A DNA stretch of 64,000 bases from Pantoea sp. SOD02 (GCF_024707505.1 NZ_CP102604.1:3720001-3784000), one strand, 5' to 3'; shown: positions 21,191 to 31,575, numbered from the stretch's first letter. The notes: generated by a model not told the origin, from the letters alone. Program-made: numbers and translations.

Positions 21191-22328
21191 GTCATATCCT
21201 CTCGATCTTCAACAGCTCGCTCAACAAATCAAACAGTGGGGACGCGACCTCGGCTTCCAGCAGGTGGGTATTTGCGATACCGATCTGAGCGCCGAAGAGC
21301 CCAAACTGCAGGCGTGGCTGGATAAGCAATATCACGGCGAGATGGATTGGATGGCGCGCCACGGCATGATGCGCGCAAGGCCGCATGAGCTGCTGCCCGG
21401 CACGCTGCGCGTGATTAGCGTACGCATGAATTACCTTCCAGCCAAAGCCGCCTTTGCCAGCACCTTGAAAAATCCGCAGCTAGGCTATGTAAGCCGCTAT
21501 GCGCTGGGCCGCGACTATCACAAAGTATTGCGCAATCGACTGAAAAAGCTCGGAGAAATGATTCAGGCGCACTGTGGCGAACTCAATTTTCGCCCGTTCG
21601 TCGATTCCGCGCCGATTCTTGAACGCCCGATTGCCGCTAAAGCCGGTTTAGGCTGGACCGGCAAACATTCGCTGATCCTAAATCGTGAAGCCGGCTCCTG
21701 GTTCTTCCTCGGCGAACTGCTGATTGATCTGCCGTTACCGGTTGATCAGCCGCAGGAAGAGCAGTGTGGACGTTGTGTCGCCTGCATCACTATCTGCCCC
21801 ACTTCCGCTATCGTCGAACCTTACGTGGTCGATGCCCGGCGCTGCATCTCCTATCTCACCATCGAGTTGGAAGGCGCAATTCCCGAAGAGTTCCGTCCGC
21901 TGATTGGTAATCGAATTTATGGCTGCGACGATTGCCAGCTGATCTGCCCGTGGAATCGTTACGGTCAGTTAACCGATGAAGATGATTTTTCACCGCGCGC
22001 GGTGCTGCATGCGCCACCGCTCACCGAACTGTTCAAATGGGATGAAGCCAAATTTCTGCGCATCACTGAAGGTTCAGCGATTCGGCGTATTGGGCATTTG
22101 CGCTGGTTGCGTAACATTGCGGTGGCATTGGGCAATGCGCCCTGGGCAGAAGAAAATATGGAGGCATTAGCATCGCGTAGCGGCGAACATCCACTGCTTG
22201 ATGAACATATTGAATGGGCGATTGCACAGCAGTTGCAGAAACGCGCGGCGCAAGCGGTGGAAGTGCAACCAGCGAAGAAACAGCGGCTGGTGCGCGCGGT
22301 TGAAAAAGGCCTGCCACGTGATGCTTGA
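21189..22328 (+). CDS. queG: Epoxyqueuosine reductase QueG
   Basis: This 379-residue cobalamin- and Fe-S-dependent enzyme reduces epoxyqueuosine to queuosine in the wobble base of tRNAs for His, Asp, Asn and Tyr. Two ferredoxin-type cysteine clusters are visible: CGRCVACITICP and CDDCQLICPWNR; DUF1730 lies upstream (FVDSAPILERPIAAKAGLGW). The C-terminal segment after about residue 290 holds a HEAT-like repeat. It is transcribed away from nnr, and the datA-like region follows. Confidence 0.97.
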   Translation: MSYPLDLQQLAQQIKQWGRDLGFQQVGICDTDLSAEEPKLQAWLDKQYHGEMDWMARHGMMRARPHELLPGTLRVISVRMNYLPAKAAFASTLKNPQLGYVSRYALGRDYHKVLRNRLKKLGEMIQAHCGELNFRPFVDSAPILERPIAAKAGLGWTGKHSLILNREAGSWFFLGELLIDLPLPVDQPQEEQCGRCVACITICPTSAIVEPYVVDARRCISYLTIELEGAIPEEFRPLIGNRIYGCDDCQLICPWNRYGQLTDEDDFSPRAVLHAPPLTELFKWDEAKFLRITEGSAIRRIGHLRWLRNIAVALGNAPWAEENMEALASRSGEHPLLDEHIEWAIAQQLQKRAAQAVEVQPAKKQRLVRAVEKGLPRDA

Positions 22329-22354
22329 TTGAGCAGTCGCACAGAATAAAACGC

Positions 22355-22604
22355 TTTTCCACATGCTGTGAATAAAATTATCCAACGGAATAGTGACGGA
22401 GATCGTAATTTCGTCTAAAGGGTAAGATCACAGTCTGAAATACGTTTAACCACTTATAAATCAATCAATTAAACGATTATTGTAAATATTCACGTCGTGT
22501 TTAGCGCGCAGGGGTTTGTCCAGAGCTTGTGGATAACTCTGTTCAAAACAGTTTTAAACAACGGGGAAAACGCCGTCAGAACCTTGCAGGCACATTGTGG
22601 ATAA
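22355..22604. other. datA: datA-like DnaA-box cluster with IHF site
   Basis: In a 433-bp gene-free stretch there are three perfect DnaA 9-mers (TTATNCACA, all on the minus strand) at 22367-22375, 22528-22536 and 22596-22604. A one-mismatch box, TTTTCCACA, lies at 22355-22363 on plus, and weaker candidates at 22378-22386 and near 22485. Between them is a perfect IHF consensus at 22459-22471 (AATCAATCAATTA). In E. coli, datA, which binds many DnaA molecules with IHF and promotes DnaA-ATP hydrolysis, lies between queG and glyVXY, exactly this location. By rough estimate one perfect box would be expected about once in 75 such intervals, so three are far beyond chance. Confidence 0.82.
22459..22471 (+). 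promoter_or_regulatory. IHF binding site within the datA-like locus
   Basis: AATCAATCAATTA fits the IHF consensus WATCAANNNNTTR at every defined position. Flanking DNA is AT-rich (ACTTATAA upstream, AACGATTATTG downstream), as preferred by IHF. It sits between the outer and inner DnaA boxes, so bending here could bring them together. Confidence 0.7.
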
Positions 22605-22761
22605 CCTGTAAGATAACTGCGTCAGACAACAAGCATTATCGGTGCTAGCGAGGCGTGCAAAATTTCCAGAAAAAAACGGTTTTGCATGCGATAAAAATAT
22701 CAGCAGCAGTTTTAATTCTGATTGCGCCTAAGGGCAAATAACATTAGTGAATATAAAAATT

Positions 22762-22837
<76 letters not shown>

Positions 22838-22909
22838 ATAATCTTCGTATTTTAGTTCGCTACTGCGTTGGCAAACTAAATCCGTGATTTGGATGGTTTA
22901 CTGCAACTC

Positions 22910-22985
<76 letters not shown>

Positions 22986-23013
22986 ATTAGAGGTTTACTA
23001 CGCAACGAAAGTT

Positions 23014-23089
<76 letters not shown>

Positions 23090-23102
23090 ATAATCTTCGC
23101 CT

Positions 23103-23201
23103 GTTTATTTGCTGCTGCGTTGGCTGCCTTCACTCGCACAGGTCACTTACTGATGTAAGCTCGCTGTGACTCGTTCAGTTGCCGCCTTGCATCAAACAAA
23201 C
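23103..23201. repeat. Shortened ERIC element in the tRNA-Gly leader
   Basis: This copy of about 99 bp keeps the core GTCACTTACTGATGTAAGCTC and the flanking GCGTTGGCTGCC and GTTGCCGCCTTGC segments. The outermost inverted ends are reduced to GTTTATTTG and CAAACAAAC. It lies between the predicted promoter and the first tRNA-Gly gene, so it should be transcribed in the precursor. Confidence 0.85.
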
Positions 23202-23276
23202 ATGCTCGATTCTGAACTTCGTTTTACTTCTCCGTTCCGAATTCCGAATCAAATTCTTCACCGGTACGGGGTGCGC

Positions 23277-23304
23277 ATTATACGAGAAATCCTTTCAGTC
23301 GCAA
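23277..23304 (-). promoter_or_regulatory. Sigma-70 promoter of the tRNA-Gly operon
   Basis: On the minus strand TTGCGA (-35, 23299-23304), a 16-bp spacer and a perfect TATAAT (-10, 23277-23282) are followed by GCGCACCCCG. A GC-rich discriminator of this kind marks stringently controlled stable-RNA promoters. The predicted start is near 23270, about 180 nt upstream of the first tRNA. Confidence 0.8.
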
Positions 23305-23388
23305 GAGTCTAAAAGCAAAATTTTGCGCTTTCCGCGCGTTCGCTGCTTTTATCGACAACCTGATGATTTCCTGCGCACCCACTGTCGA

Positions 23389-23937
23389 TTAAAGCTGCAA
23401 GAAGTGCTCGCGGTAGTACGCCAGCTCGGCGACGGACTCGCGAATGTCATCCAGTGCCTGATGGCTACCGGACTTTTTGAAGCCAGGCAAGATATCCGGT
23501 TTCCAGCGACGCGCCAGCTCTTTCAGCGTGCTGACGTCAAGATAGCGATAGTGGAAATAGGCTTCCAGTTCAGGCATGTACTTAAACAGGAAGCGACGAT
23601 CCTGACCAATACTATTGCCGCAAATCGGCGAGGTGTTCGCCGGCACCCACTGCTTCAGGAACTCGATGGTGGCCAATTCTGCTGCACGGTCGTCATGCTC
23701 GCTGGCTTTAACACGCGCCACCAATCCGCTATTGGTGTGTGTGCGCACGTTCCAGTCATCCATCAAGGCCAGCTGCTCGTCAGATTGATGCACTGCGAAC
23801 ACCGGGCCTTCTGCCAGGATGTTCAGGTTGGCATCGGTCACGATGGTGGCGATCTCAATAATGCGATCGCGCTCCGGATCTAATCCGGTCATTTCGAGGT
23901 CGATCCAAATCAGGTTGTTTTCATTTCCAGCTGTCAT
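23389..23937 (-). CDS. orn: Oligoribonuclease
   Basis: This 182-residue DEDDh 3'-to-5' exonuclease degrades RNA dinucleotides, including the c-di-GMP breakdown product pGpG. Motifs: [10 protein letters not shown] with Asp13 and Glu15, the middle [11 protein letters not shown], and the C-terminal [10 protein letters not shown]. The start at 23937 ([13 protein letters not shown]) agrees with the family; the frame stays open upstream but that part is not conserved and overlaps the rsgA leader. It is divergent from rsgA, as in E. coli. Confidence 0.97.
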   Translation of the reverse strand: MTAGNENNLIWIDLEMTGLDPERDRIIEIATIVTDANLNILAEGPVFAVHQSDEQLALMDDWNVRTHTNSGLVARVKASEHDDRAAELATIEFLKQWVPANTSPICGNSIGQDRRFLFKYMPELEAYFHYRYLDVSTLKELARRWKPDILPGFKKSGSHQALDDIRESVAELAYYREHFLQL

Positions 23938-24040
23938 GCGTTTCCCGCCTGTTGCCAAAGTCGTCATTAAACTCATTTCAGGTGTATCATAGACGTTTTG
24001 CCCAGCAGGGCGAAGCCTGGCGAAAGCCGTGAGAGGATGC

Positions 24041-25084
24041 GTGAGTAAAAACAAACTGTCGAAAGGTCAACAACGTCGCGTAAGCGCCAACCATCAGCGT
24101 CGTCTGCAGCAACGGAGCGATAAGCCGGAGCCGGATGATAGTCTGTTTGGAGAAGCGGCTGATGGCGTGGTGATCAGCCGTTTCGGCATGCACGCAGACG
24201 TGGAAGATAGCGAAGGCGTTGTGCATCGCTGTAACATCCGCCGCACTATTCGCTCGCTGGTCACCGGCGATCGCGTTTTATGGCGCGTCGCCATTGGCGG
24301 CGGTAAAGGGATCGTCGAAGCAGTACACGATCGCAAAACCGTACTAACGCGCCCAGACTTCTATGACGGCGTGAAACCGATCGCCGCCAACATCGATCAG
24401 ATCATTATCGTTTCGGCGATCCTGCCGGAACTGTCACTTAACATTATCGATCGCTATCTGGTCGCCAGCGAAACGCTCGGCGTGGAACCGCTGCTGGTGC
24501 TCAACAAAACCGATCTTTTGGATGCCGAAGGCCGCGCGTTTGTTGACGAGCAGATGGAGATCTATCGCAATATTGGTTATCGCGTATTGATGGTTTCCAG
24601 CCACGCCAAAGATGGTTTGGTTGAACTGGAAAGTGCCTTAACCGGCCGCGTCAGCATCTTTGCCGGTCAATCTGGCGTAGGCAAATCGAGCCTGTTGAAT
24701 AACCTGCTTGGCCTGGATGTGGCAGCGGAAATTCTGACTAACGATGTGTCGAACGTTTCTGGTTTGGGTCAACACACCACCACCGCCTCGCGCCTTTATC
24801 ACTTCCCGGCGGGCGGCGATGTGATCGATTCACCAGGCGTGCGTGAATTCGGTTTATGGCATCTGGAGCCGGAACAAGTGACGCGCGGATTTGTCGAATT
24901 CCGTGAATTCCTTGGCAGTTGCCGTTTCCGCGACTGTAAGCACGATACCGATCCTGGCTGCGCCATCCGCGAAGCGGTAGAAGAAGGCAAGATCGACATC
25001 TCGCGCTTCGATAACTACCACCGAATTCTGGAAAGTATGGCGCAGGTAAAGACGCGTAAAAACTTTTCCTCCGACGCGGATTAA
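24041..25084 (+). CDS. rsgA: Small ribosomal subunit biogenesis GTPase RsgA
   Basis: This 347-residue circularly permuted GTPase helps late 30S maturation. It has an N-terminal basic tail ([20 protein letters not shown]), an OB-fold, then the G motifs in permuted order: NKTD (G4), [12 protein letters not shown] (G1), DSPGVREFG (G3). A zinc domain with [14 protein letters not shown] follows. The GTG at 24041 is chosen because it gives the conserved MSKNKLS start with GAGAGG upstream; a GTG four codons earlier is possible. Confidence 0.96.
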   Translation: MSKNKLSKGQQRRVSANHQRRLQQRSDKPEPDDSLFGEAADGVVISRFGMHADVEDSEGVVHRCNIRRTIRSLVTGDRVLWRVAIGGGKGIVEAVHDRKTVLTRPDFYDGVKPIAANIDQIIIVSAILPELSLNIIDRYLVASETLGVEPLLVLNKTDLLDAEGRAFVDEQMEIYRNIGYRVLMVSSHAKDGLVELESALTGRVSIFAGQSGVGKSSLLNNLLGLDVAAEILTNDVSNVSGLGQHTTTASRLYHFPAGGDVIDSPGVREFGLWHLEPEQVTRGFVEFREFLGSCRFRDCKHDTDPGCAIREAVEEGKIDISRFDNYHRILESMAQVKTRKNFSSDAD

Positions 25085-25177
25085 GCAGTACAACGGCACA
25101 TTCGCCAACGCGCTGGGGCGCTGCTACAATCCGCCCCCCTTTTTGTTAACGATACGTAATTAAGCCAGGAGGCAACG

Positions 25178-26074
25178 GTGTTTGATCGTTTTAAACTCGG
25201 CCTGAATCATATTTTGCCCAAAAAAGGGCTCACCGAACTCGCCGGTTGGGGCGCCAGCCGTCGTGGTGGCTGGCTCACTAAAGCGGTCATCGACATATTT
25301 GTCTGGTACTACAAAGTGGATATGGCAGAAGCCAGCAAGCCACATACCGGCAGCTACCGCACCTTCAATGATTTCTTCGTGCGTCCGTTAAAAGAGGGCG
25401 CGCGTCCTGTCGATCCTGACGCCTCTTTACTGGCGCTGCCCGCCGATGGCGCGATCAGCCAGCTGGGCCGCATTGCCGGCGATCAGATCTTCCAGGCCAA
25501 AGGCCACACTTACAGCCTGCAGGCGCTGCTGGCCGGTAACGACGATCTGGCGGATCAGTTCCACGACGGCGAGTTTGTTACCACTTACCTCGCCCCGCGC
25601 GATTATCACCGCGTGCACATGCCGTGTAACGGTGTCCTGCGCGAAATGATCTATGTGCCTGGCGATCTCTATTCGGTCAATCCGCTGACCGCGCGTAACA
25701 TCCCGAATCTGTTTGCGCGCAACGAACGCGTGATCTGCGTATTCGATACCGATCATGGCCCGATGGTGCAGATCCTTGTCGGTGCCACCATTGTCGGCAG
25801 CATCGAAACCGTGTGGGCGGGCACTATCACGCCACCACGCGAAGGTGTGATCAAACGCTGGCGCTATCCGTCTGCCGATCATGACGGTGCGGTCGTGCTG
25901 CTAAAAGGCCAGGAAATGGGTCGCTTCAAGTTGGGTTCAACGGTGATCAACCTGTTCGCTCCGAATCGCGTGAAGCTGGCGGAAAGCCTTGAAGCCGAAA
26001 GCAAAACCCGCCTCGGTCAGCCGCTGGCCATCGCCCTGCCTCAGCCTGGCGACAGCGTCTCACTAAGCAAATAA
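25178..26074 (+). CDS. psd: Phosphatidylserine decarboxylase proenzyme
   Basis: This 298-residue inner-membrane enzyme makes phosphatidylethanolamine. The self-cleavage site LGST lies in [10 protein letters not shown] near residue 255, where Ser becomes the pyruvoyl group; other signatures are [13 protein letters not shown] and [11 protein letters not shown]. It starts with GTG after a strong AGGAGG site (25168-25172). The C-terminus after the core is about 24 residues shorter than the E. coli protein (322). mscM follows after 14 bp, so they form an operon. Confidence 0.96.
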   Translation: MFDRFKLGLNHILPKKGLTELAGWGASRRGGWLTKAVIDIFVWYYKVDMAEASKPHTGSYRTFNDFFVRPLKEGARPVDPDASLLALPADGAISQLGRIAGDQIFQAKGHTYSLQALLAGNDDLADQFHDGEFVTTYLAPRDYHRVHMPCNGVLREMIYVPGDLYSVNPLTARNIPNLFARNERVICVFDTDHGPMVQILVGATIVGSIETVWAGTITPPREGVIKRWRYPSADHDGAVVLLKGQEMGRFKLGSTVINLFAPNRVKLAESLEAESKTRLGQPLAIALPQPGDSVSLSK

Positions 26075-26088
26075 CCGGAACCTCTCCC

Positions 26089-29000
26089 GTGCGTGTTCTC
26101 CTCTCCCTGCTGCTGAGCCTTGTGCTCAGCAGTTCTGTATTTGCAGCGACCGTTCCGCAATCCAGCCAGCTTAAGCAGGAACTGGATGCGGCTAAATCCG
26201 CAAAAAGCTCACCCGCGCAAACCGAACAGGTGCAGGCGCTGGAAGCGGCAATCAACTTCCTCAACGAGCGCGATGAGTCGCTGGAACGCGCGAAGCAGTA
26301 TCAGCAGGTGATTGATGATTTCCCGCGCCTGGCGCGTGAATTACGCCAGCAGATCGCCACGCTGACGGATAGCAGCAAGGCGGTGCGCAGCAATATGAGC
26401 AGCGCCGAGCTGGATCAAGAGTTGTTGCAGGTCAGCAGCCAGCTGCTGGAGGAAGGCCGCCAGGCGCAGCAGGAGCAGGATCGCGCGCGCGAAATCAGCG
26501 ATTCACTGTCGCAGCTGCCTCAGCAGCAAACCGATGCACGCCGGGCAATGACCGAAAGCGATCGCCGCGCGCAGAGTTCCTCAGCGGCGACCACGCCGTT
26601 AGCGCAGGCGCAGATTTACGCGCGTCAGGCGGAAAACGCTGCCAACAAAGCGCGCGTGGACGAGTTAGAGCTGGCACAGCTGTCGGCGAATAACCGTCAG
26701 GAACTGGCGCGTATGCGCGCCGAAGTGCATCAGCGCAAAGCCACCCAACTGGATAACTATCTGCAGGCGCTGCGCAATCAGCTCAACAACCAGCGCCAGC
26801 GCGAAGCTGAACTGGCGCTGGAGCGCACCGAGCAGCTGGCAGAAAACAGTGGCGATCTGCCGAGTTCGATCAGCGATCAGTTCCGTGTAAACCGCGAACT
26901 CTCCGCTGACCTCAATCAACAAGCGCAGCGCATGGATTTAGTCGCCTCGCAGCAGCGTTTAGCCACCAATCAGACCTTGCAGGTGCGTCAGGCGCTGAGC
27001 ACGCTGCGTGAGCAGTCGCAATGGCTGGGCGCGTCCAATCTGTTGGGTGAAGCCTTGCGCGCGCAGGTCGCGCGTCTGCCTGAGATGCCGAAATCTCAGC
27101 AGATCGACAGCGAAATGGGCCAGCTGCGCGTGCAGCGTCTGCATTATGAAGATCTGCTCGAGCGCCAGCAGGATCTGCGCAAGTCCAAACAGGATGATGG
27201 CACGCCGTTCAGCAGTGATCAGGTACGCATTCTCGAAGCGCAACTTAAAACCCAGCGCGAGCTGCTGAACTCACTGATTTCCGGTTGCGATACGCTGATT
27301 CTGGAAATTACCAAGCTCAAAGTTTCCAATACGCAGCTGCAGGATGCCTTAGCTGAAGTAAAAGATGCGACGCATCGCTATCTGTTCTGGACCGCCGACG
27401 TTAACACCATCGGCCTGAATTTCCCGGTCGAGATGGCGCAGGATCTTAAGCGTCTGCTGTCGCTGGATACGGCTGGTCAGCTCGGTAAAGCGCTAGCGAT
27501 GATGTTTACCAATCGTGAAACCGTGCTGCCGATTATTGGTGCCGTGCTGCTGGTGGGCTTCAGCATCAGCTCACGTCGTCACTACAACGCCTTTATGGAG
27601 CGCTCCGCCAGCCGTGTCGGCAAAGTCACGCAGGACCGCTTTAGCCTGACGCTGCGCACGGTATTTTGGTCGATTCTGGTGGCGGTGCCGCTGCCGGTGC
27701 TGTGGGCCGCGCTCGGTTACGGTTTACAGCATGCCTGGCCTTATCCGTTCGCCGTGGCGATTGGCGATGGCATCACCGCCACGCTGCCGCTGCTGTGGGC
27801 CTTTATGATCAGCGCCGCCTTTGCGCGTCCCGACGGCTTGTTTGTGGTGCACTTCCGCTGGCCGCAGGCGCGCGTGGCACGTGCGATGCGCTATTACTCG
27901 CTGTCGGTTGGGCTGATTGTGCCGCTGATCATGCTGCTGATCGCCTTTGCAAACCTGGACGATCCGCAATTCTCCGGCACGCTGGGGCGCGTGTGCTTCA
28001 TCCTGATTTGTGGCGCGCTGAGCATCGTTACCGTTAGCCTGAAACGCGCCGGTATTCCGCTCTATCTGGATAAAGAGGGCAACGGCGATAACTTCGTAAA
28101 CCGCATTCTGTGGAACCTGATGATCGCCCTGCCTCTGGTTGCTGCCCTCGCCTCCTGCATCGGTTATCTCGCCACCGCGCAGGCGCTGCTGGCGCGTCTG
28201 GAAACCTCAGTGGGCATCTGGTTCTTCCTGTTGGTGGTGTATCACATTATCCGCCGCTGGATGCTGATTCAGCGCCGCCGCATCGCCTTTGACCGCGCAC
28301 GTCAGCGTCGTGCCGATATGCTGGCCAACCGTGCGCGCAGTGAAGAAGAGAAAGAGCAATCGACGCCGGCAAATGCCGACACCATCGAAATCGATGAGCC
28401 CAGCATTGACCTCGATGAGATCAGCGCGCAGTCACTGCGTCTGGTGCGTTCAATCCTGACGCTAATCGCCCTGGTTTCGGTGATTGTGTTGTGGTCAGAA
28501 ATTCACTCGGCGTTTAGTTTCCTCGATAATATTCCGCTGTGGAATGCCAGCACTACCATTCAGGGCGTCGATAGCGTGCAGGCGATTACGCTGGGTGCGG
28601 TGTTGATTGCGATTCTGGTGCTGATTATTACCACGCAGCTGGTGCGCAATATGCCCGCGCTGCTGGAGCTGGCGCTGTTACAGCATCTCAGCCTGGCGCC
28701 GGGCACCGGCTACGCTATTACCACCTTGACCAAATATGCGTTGATGCTGATTGGCGGCTTGATTGGCTTCTCGATGATGGGCATTGAGTGGTCGAAGCTA
28801 CAGTGGCTGGTTGCTGCGTTAGGTCTGGGTTTAGGCTTCGGGATGCAGGAGATTTTCGCCAACTTTATCTCTGGCCTGATTATCCTGTTTGAGAAACCGA
28901 TCCGTATCGGCGATACCGTAACCATTCGCGATTTGACCGGCAGCATCACCCGCATCAACACGCGCGCCACCACCATTACTGATTGGGATCGCAAAGAGAT

Positions 29001-29424
29001 CATCGTGCCGAACAAGGCCTTCATTACGGAGCAGTTCGTAAACTGGTCGCTGTCGGATTCGGTGACGCGTGTGGTGCTGACGATTCCGGCGCCGGCCAGA
29101 GTCAACAGCGATGAAGTGACCAACATTCTTAAGCAGGCGGCAGATCGCTGCACCTACGTGCTGGATATGCCGGCACCGGATGTGTTCCTGGTCGATTTGC
29201 AGCAAGGTATTCAGCTGTTTGAACTGCGTGTGCATGCGGCGGAGATGGGACATCGCATGCCGCTGCGCCATGAACTGCATCAGCTGATTCTGCGCGGCTT
29301 TGAGGAGCACGGCATTGAGATGCCATTCCCGCCGTTCCAGGTACGCATGGAGACGCTAGGAAAACAAAATCCCGCCAGCAACGGCGCGCCCGCCAATAAG
29401 ACCTTCAAATCTGGCGGATTATAG
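26089..29424 (+). CDS. mscM: Miniconductance mechanosensitive channel MscM
   Basis: This 1111-residue MscS-family inner-membrane channel opens on membrane tension during hypo-osmotic shock. It has a signal peptide (residues 1-20, ending SSSVFA), a long Gln/Ala/Glu-rich periplasmic coiled-coil domain to about residue 470, and about eleven membrane helices. The MscS pore and beta domain follow (GLGLGFGMQEIFANFISGLIILFEKPIRIGDTV), then the C-terminal domain. Length is close to E. coli YjeP (1107). GTG start (26089) directly after psd. A bidirectional terminator follows, and in E. coli the next gene on this side is epmA, not mdh. Confidence 0.96.
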   Translation: MRVLLSLLLSLVLSSSVFAATVPQSSQLKQELDAAKSAKSSPAQTEQVQALEAAINFLNERDESLERAKQYQQVIDDFPRLARELRQQIATLTDSSKAVRSNMSSAELDQELLQVSSQLLEEGRQAQQEQDRAREISDSLSQLPQQQTDARRAMTESDRRAQSSSAATTPLAQAQIYARQAENAANKARVDELELAQLSANNRQELARMRAEVHQRKATQLDNYLQALRNQLNNQRQREAELALERTEQLAENSGDLPSSISDQFRVNRELSADLNQQAQRMDLVASQQRLATNQTLQVRQALSTLREQSQWLGASNLLGEALRAQVARLPEMPKSQQIDSEMGQLRVQRLHYEDLLERQQDLRKSKQDDGTPFSSDQVRILEAQLKTQRELLNSLISGCDTLILEITKLKVSNTQLQDALAEVKDATHRYLFWTADVNTIGLNFPVEMAQDLKRLLSLDTAGQLGKALAMMFTNRETVLPIIGAVLLVGFSISSRRHYNAFMERSASRVGKVTQDRFSLTLRTVFWSILVAVPLPVLWAALGYGLQHAWPYPFAVAIGDGITATLPLLWAFMISAAFARPDGLFVVHFRWPQARVARAMRYYSLSVGLIVPLIMLLIAFANLDDPQFSGTLGRVCFILICGALSIVTVSLKRAGIPLYLDKEGNGDNFVNRILWNLMIALPLVAALASCIGYLATAQALLARLETSVGIWFFLLVVYHIIRRWMLIQRRRIAFDRARQRRADMLANRARSEEEKEQSTPANADTIEIDEPSIDLDEISAQSLRLVRSILTLIALVSVIVLWSEIHSAFSFLDNIPLWNASTTIQGVDSVQAITLGAVLIAILVLIITTQLVRNMPALLELALLQHLSLAPGTGYAITTLTKYALMLIGGLIGFSMMGIEWSKLQWLVAALGLGLGFGMQEIFANFISGLIILFEKPIRIGDTVTIRDLTGSITRINTRATTITDWDRKEIIVPNKAFITEQFVNWSLSDSVTRVVLTIPAPARVNSDEVTNILKQAADRCTYVLDMPAPDVFLVDLQQGIQLFELRVHAAEMGHRMPLRHELHQLILRGFEEHGIEMPFPPFQVRMETLGKQNPASNGAPANKTFKSGGL

Positions 29425-29428
29425 AAAC

Positions 29429-29459
29429 AAAACGCCCGGCAATTGCCGGGCGTTTTTTA
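29429..29459. terminator. Bidirectional terminator between mscM and mdh
   Basis: A perfect inverted repeat (arm AACGCCCGGCAAT) is flanked by TTTTTT on plus and by TTTTG on minus after the stem. It can end both mscM and the convergent mdh. It also marks the junction between two blocks that are far apart in E. coli. Confidence 0.93.
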
Positions 29460-29476
29460 TTACTGCTAAGAGCCGA

Positions 29477-30412
29477 TCACTTCACAAACTCTTCGCCCTG
29501 CGCGATATCTTTCTTCAGCGTTTCCAGCATGCCGTTCAGCGCCTGCTGTTCAAAGGCACTCAGCGTACCCAGCGGACGGCGCTCAACGATGCCGTTTTTA
29601 CCCAGCAGCAGCGGCTGCGAGAAGAAGCGGGCATATTCGCCATCGCCTTCCACATACGCGCACTCCACGACGTTGGCTTCACCTTGCATGGCGCGAATCA
29701 ATGACAGGCCAAAACGGGCCGCCGCTTGTCCCATCGACAGCGTTGCCGATCCGCCACCGGCTTTGGCTTCCACCACTTCGGTGCCCGCGTTCTGAATACG
29801 TTTGGTGAGATCCGCCACTTCCTGCTCGCTGAAGCTCACGCCTTTTACCTGCGACAGCAGCGGCAGAATGGTTACGCCTGAATGCCCGCCCACCACCGGC
29901 ACTTCAATCTCGTTAGGCTGCTTGCCTTTCAGCGCTGCGACAAAGGTATTAGCGCGGATGATATCGAGGGTGGAAACGCCAAACAGGCGATTTTTGTCAT
30001 ACACGCCAGCTTTCTTCAGCACTTCGGCCGCAATCGCCACCGTGGTGTTGACTGGATTGGTGATCACGCCAATCAGCGCTTTCGGCGCCGTGCTGGCAAC
30101 CTGTTCAATCAGGTTACGCACGATACCGGCGTTAACGTTAAACAGGTCGGCGCGATCCATGCCCGGCTTACGTGCCACACCTGCAGAGATCAGCACCACA
30201 TCGGCACCATGCAGGGCAGGCGTAGCATCCTCACCGCTAAACCCTTCCACGGTGACTGCCGTTGGGATGTGACTGAGATCGACCGCCACACCCGGCGTTA
30301 CCGGGGCAATATCGTAAAGTGAGAGAGCTGAGCCTGCGGGTAATTGCGTTTTGAGCAGCAGTGCGAGCGCCTGGCCAATACCACCAGCGGCACCGAGAAC
30401 GGCAACTTTCAT
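29477..30412 (-). CDS. mdh: Malate dehydrogenase
   Basis: This 311-residue NAD-dependent TCA-cycle enzyme interconverts malate and oxaloacetate. N-terminal Rossmann motif [17 protein letters not shown], substrate-binding [18 protein letters not shown], and the catalytic histidine in [15 protein letters not shown]. Length matches E. coli (312). It is divergent from argR across a 424-bp gap, as in E. coli. Confidence 0.98.
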   Translation of the reverse strand: MKVAVLGAAGGIGQALALLLKTQLPAGSALSLYDIAPVTPGVAVDLSHIPTAVTVEGFSGEDATPALHGADVVLISAGVARKPGMDRADLFNVNAGIVRNLIEQVASTAPKALIGVITNPVNTTVAIAAEVLKKAGVYDKNRLFGVSTLDIIRANTFVAALKGKQPNEIEVPVVGGHSGVTILPLLSQVKGVSFSEQEVADLTKRIQNAGTEVVEAKAGGGSATLSMGQAAARFGLSLIRAMQGEANVVECAYVEGDGEYARFFSQPLLLGKNGIVERRPLGTLSAFEQQALNGMLETLKKDIAQGEEFVK

Positions 30413-30751
30413 CCTGAACTCCTTATTAAGGTGGGGCAGAGATATGCCGAAAATCCATCAGGTTACGAGTTTAATCAACTTCTCAGGCGATAGCGACTAA
30501 ACCTGTCGCGCCCTTAACACTACGCCGCAATCGGCTCCCGAGACATCTCCACTTCAGAAGTCGCCTGAATGATTCATTCGCAGCCAGAAGACAATGGACG
30601 GCAATGATCATCGATATTGTTGTTACCACCTCAATAATATAACAACTTTGCAACCTTCGCTTTGCGCGTCCACCCGCGATTTTGGTGCAACCTCATATTC
30701 TGTTATTATGCCCGCCCCGCAGGTCATTACCGCGATTCTCTCATCAGACTT
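30413..30751. other. mdh-argR divergent control region
   Basis: This 339-bp non-coding stretch holds the mdh promoter (minus) and the argR promoter (plus). Near 30696-30710 the AT-rich TTCTGTTATTATGCC includes a -10-like TTATTAT followed by a GC-rich tract. No operator could be assigned to the mdh side by eye. Confidence 0.4.
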
Positions 30752-30789
30752 ATTGCATAAAAATTCATCTAAATGCATAATAATTTATC
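30752..30789 (+). promoter_or_regulatory. Two tandem ARG boxes upstream of argR
   Basis: TGCATAAAAATTCA (30754-30767) and TGCATAATAATTTA (30774-30787) match the ARG-box core TGAATWWWWATTCA at 13 and 12 of 14 positions. Their starts are 20 bp apart, so they lie on the same face of the helix. They end 47 bp before the argR start and fit the known autoregulation of argR by arginine-bound ArgR hexamers. Confidence 0.85.
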
Positions 30790-30833
30790 TGCCGTGGGCC
30801 TGTTGCCCTCTGCAACCCTCTTTTAATTGGTAG

Positions 30834-31307
<474 letters not shown>

Positions 31308-31320
31308 AACCCTGCTGCAT

Positions 31321-31341
31321 ACCGGCAGATCCTCTGCCGGT
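31321..31341 (+). terminator. Hairpin after argR
   Basis: A 9-bp stem (ACCGGCAGA/TCTGCCGGT) with a 3-base loop lies 13 bp past the argR stop. The following TATCTTGCCC is only weakly T-rich, so termination may be partial. Confidence 0.6.
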
Positions 31342-31575
31342 TATCTTGCCCTTCCCGCTTCATTCGTAACCAACCTGTGACAAACCCCTTTGTAAATAAT
31401 AAGTTATCCATATGCTTAGCGGTTCTTTTCAAGCTAATAGATTGGTACGACCTTTGCGCCTGCTTAACCTTATGCGCTATTTTACACTGCTTTACACATC
31501 GTTCTCAGTGCCTTTCCCTTCTCCATGCGTATCAGCCAGCGAGATCAACCATGATCTTTCGCACTAAAAGATAAT

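Noticed and set aside
22355..22604. Chromosomal origin (oriC)
   Set aside because: No dnaA, dnaN, mioC or gidA nearby and no AT-rich 13-mers; position next to queG and glyVXY fits datA instead.
23938..24054. N-terminal extension of orn
   Set aside because: Not conserved and overlaps the start of divergent rsgA; the MTAGNENN start matches relatives.
30594..30833. Short open frame before argR
   Set aside because: It overlaps the ARG boxes and promoter and has no domain or ribosome site.
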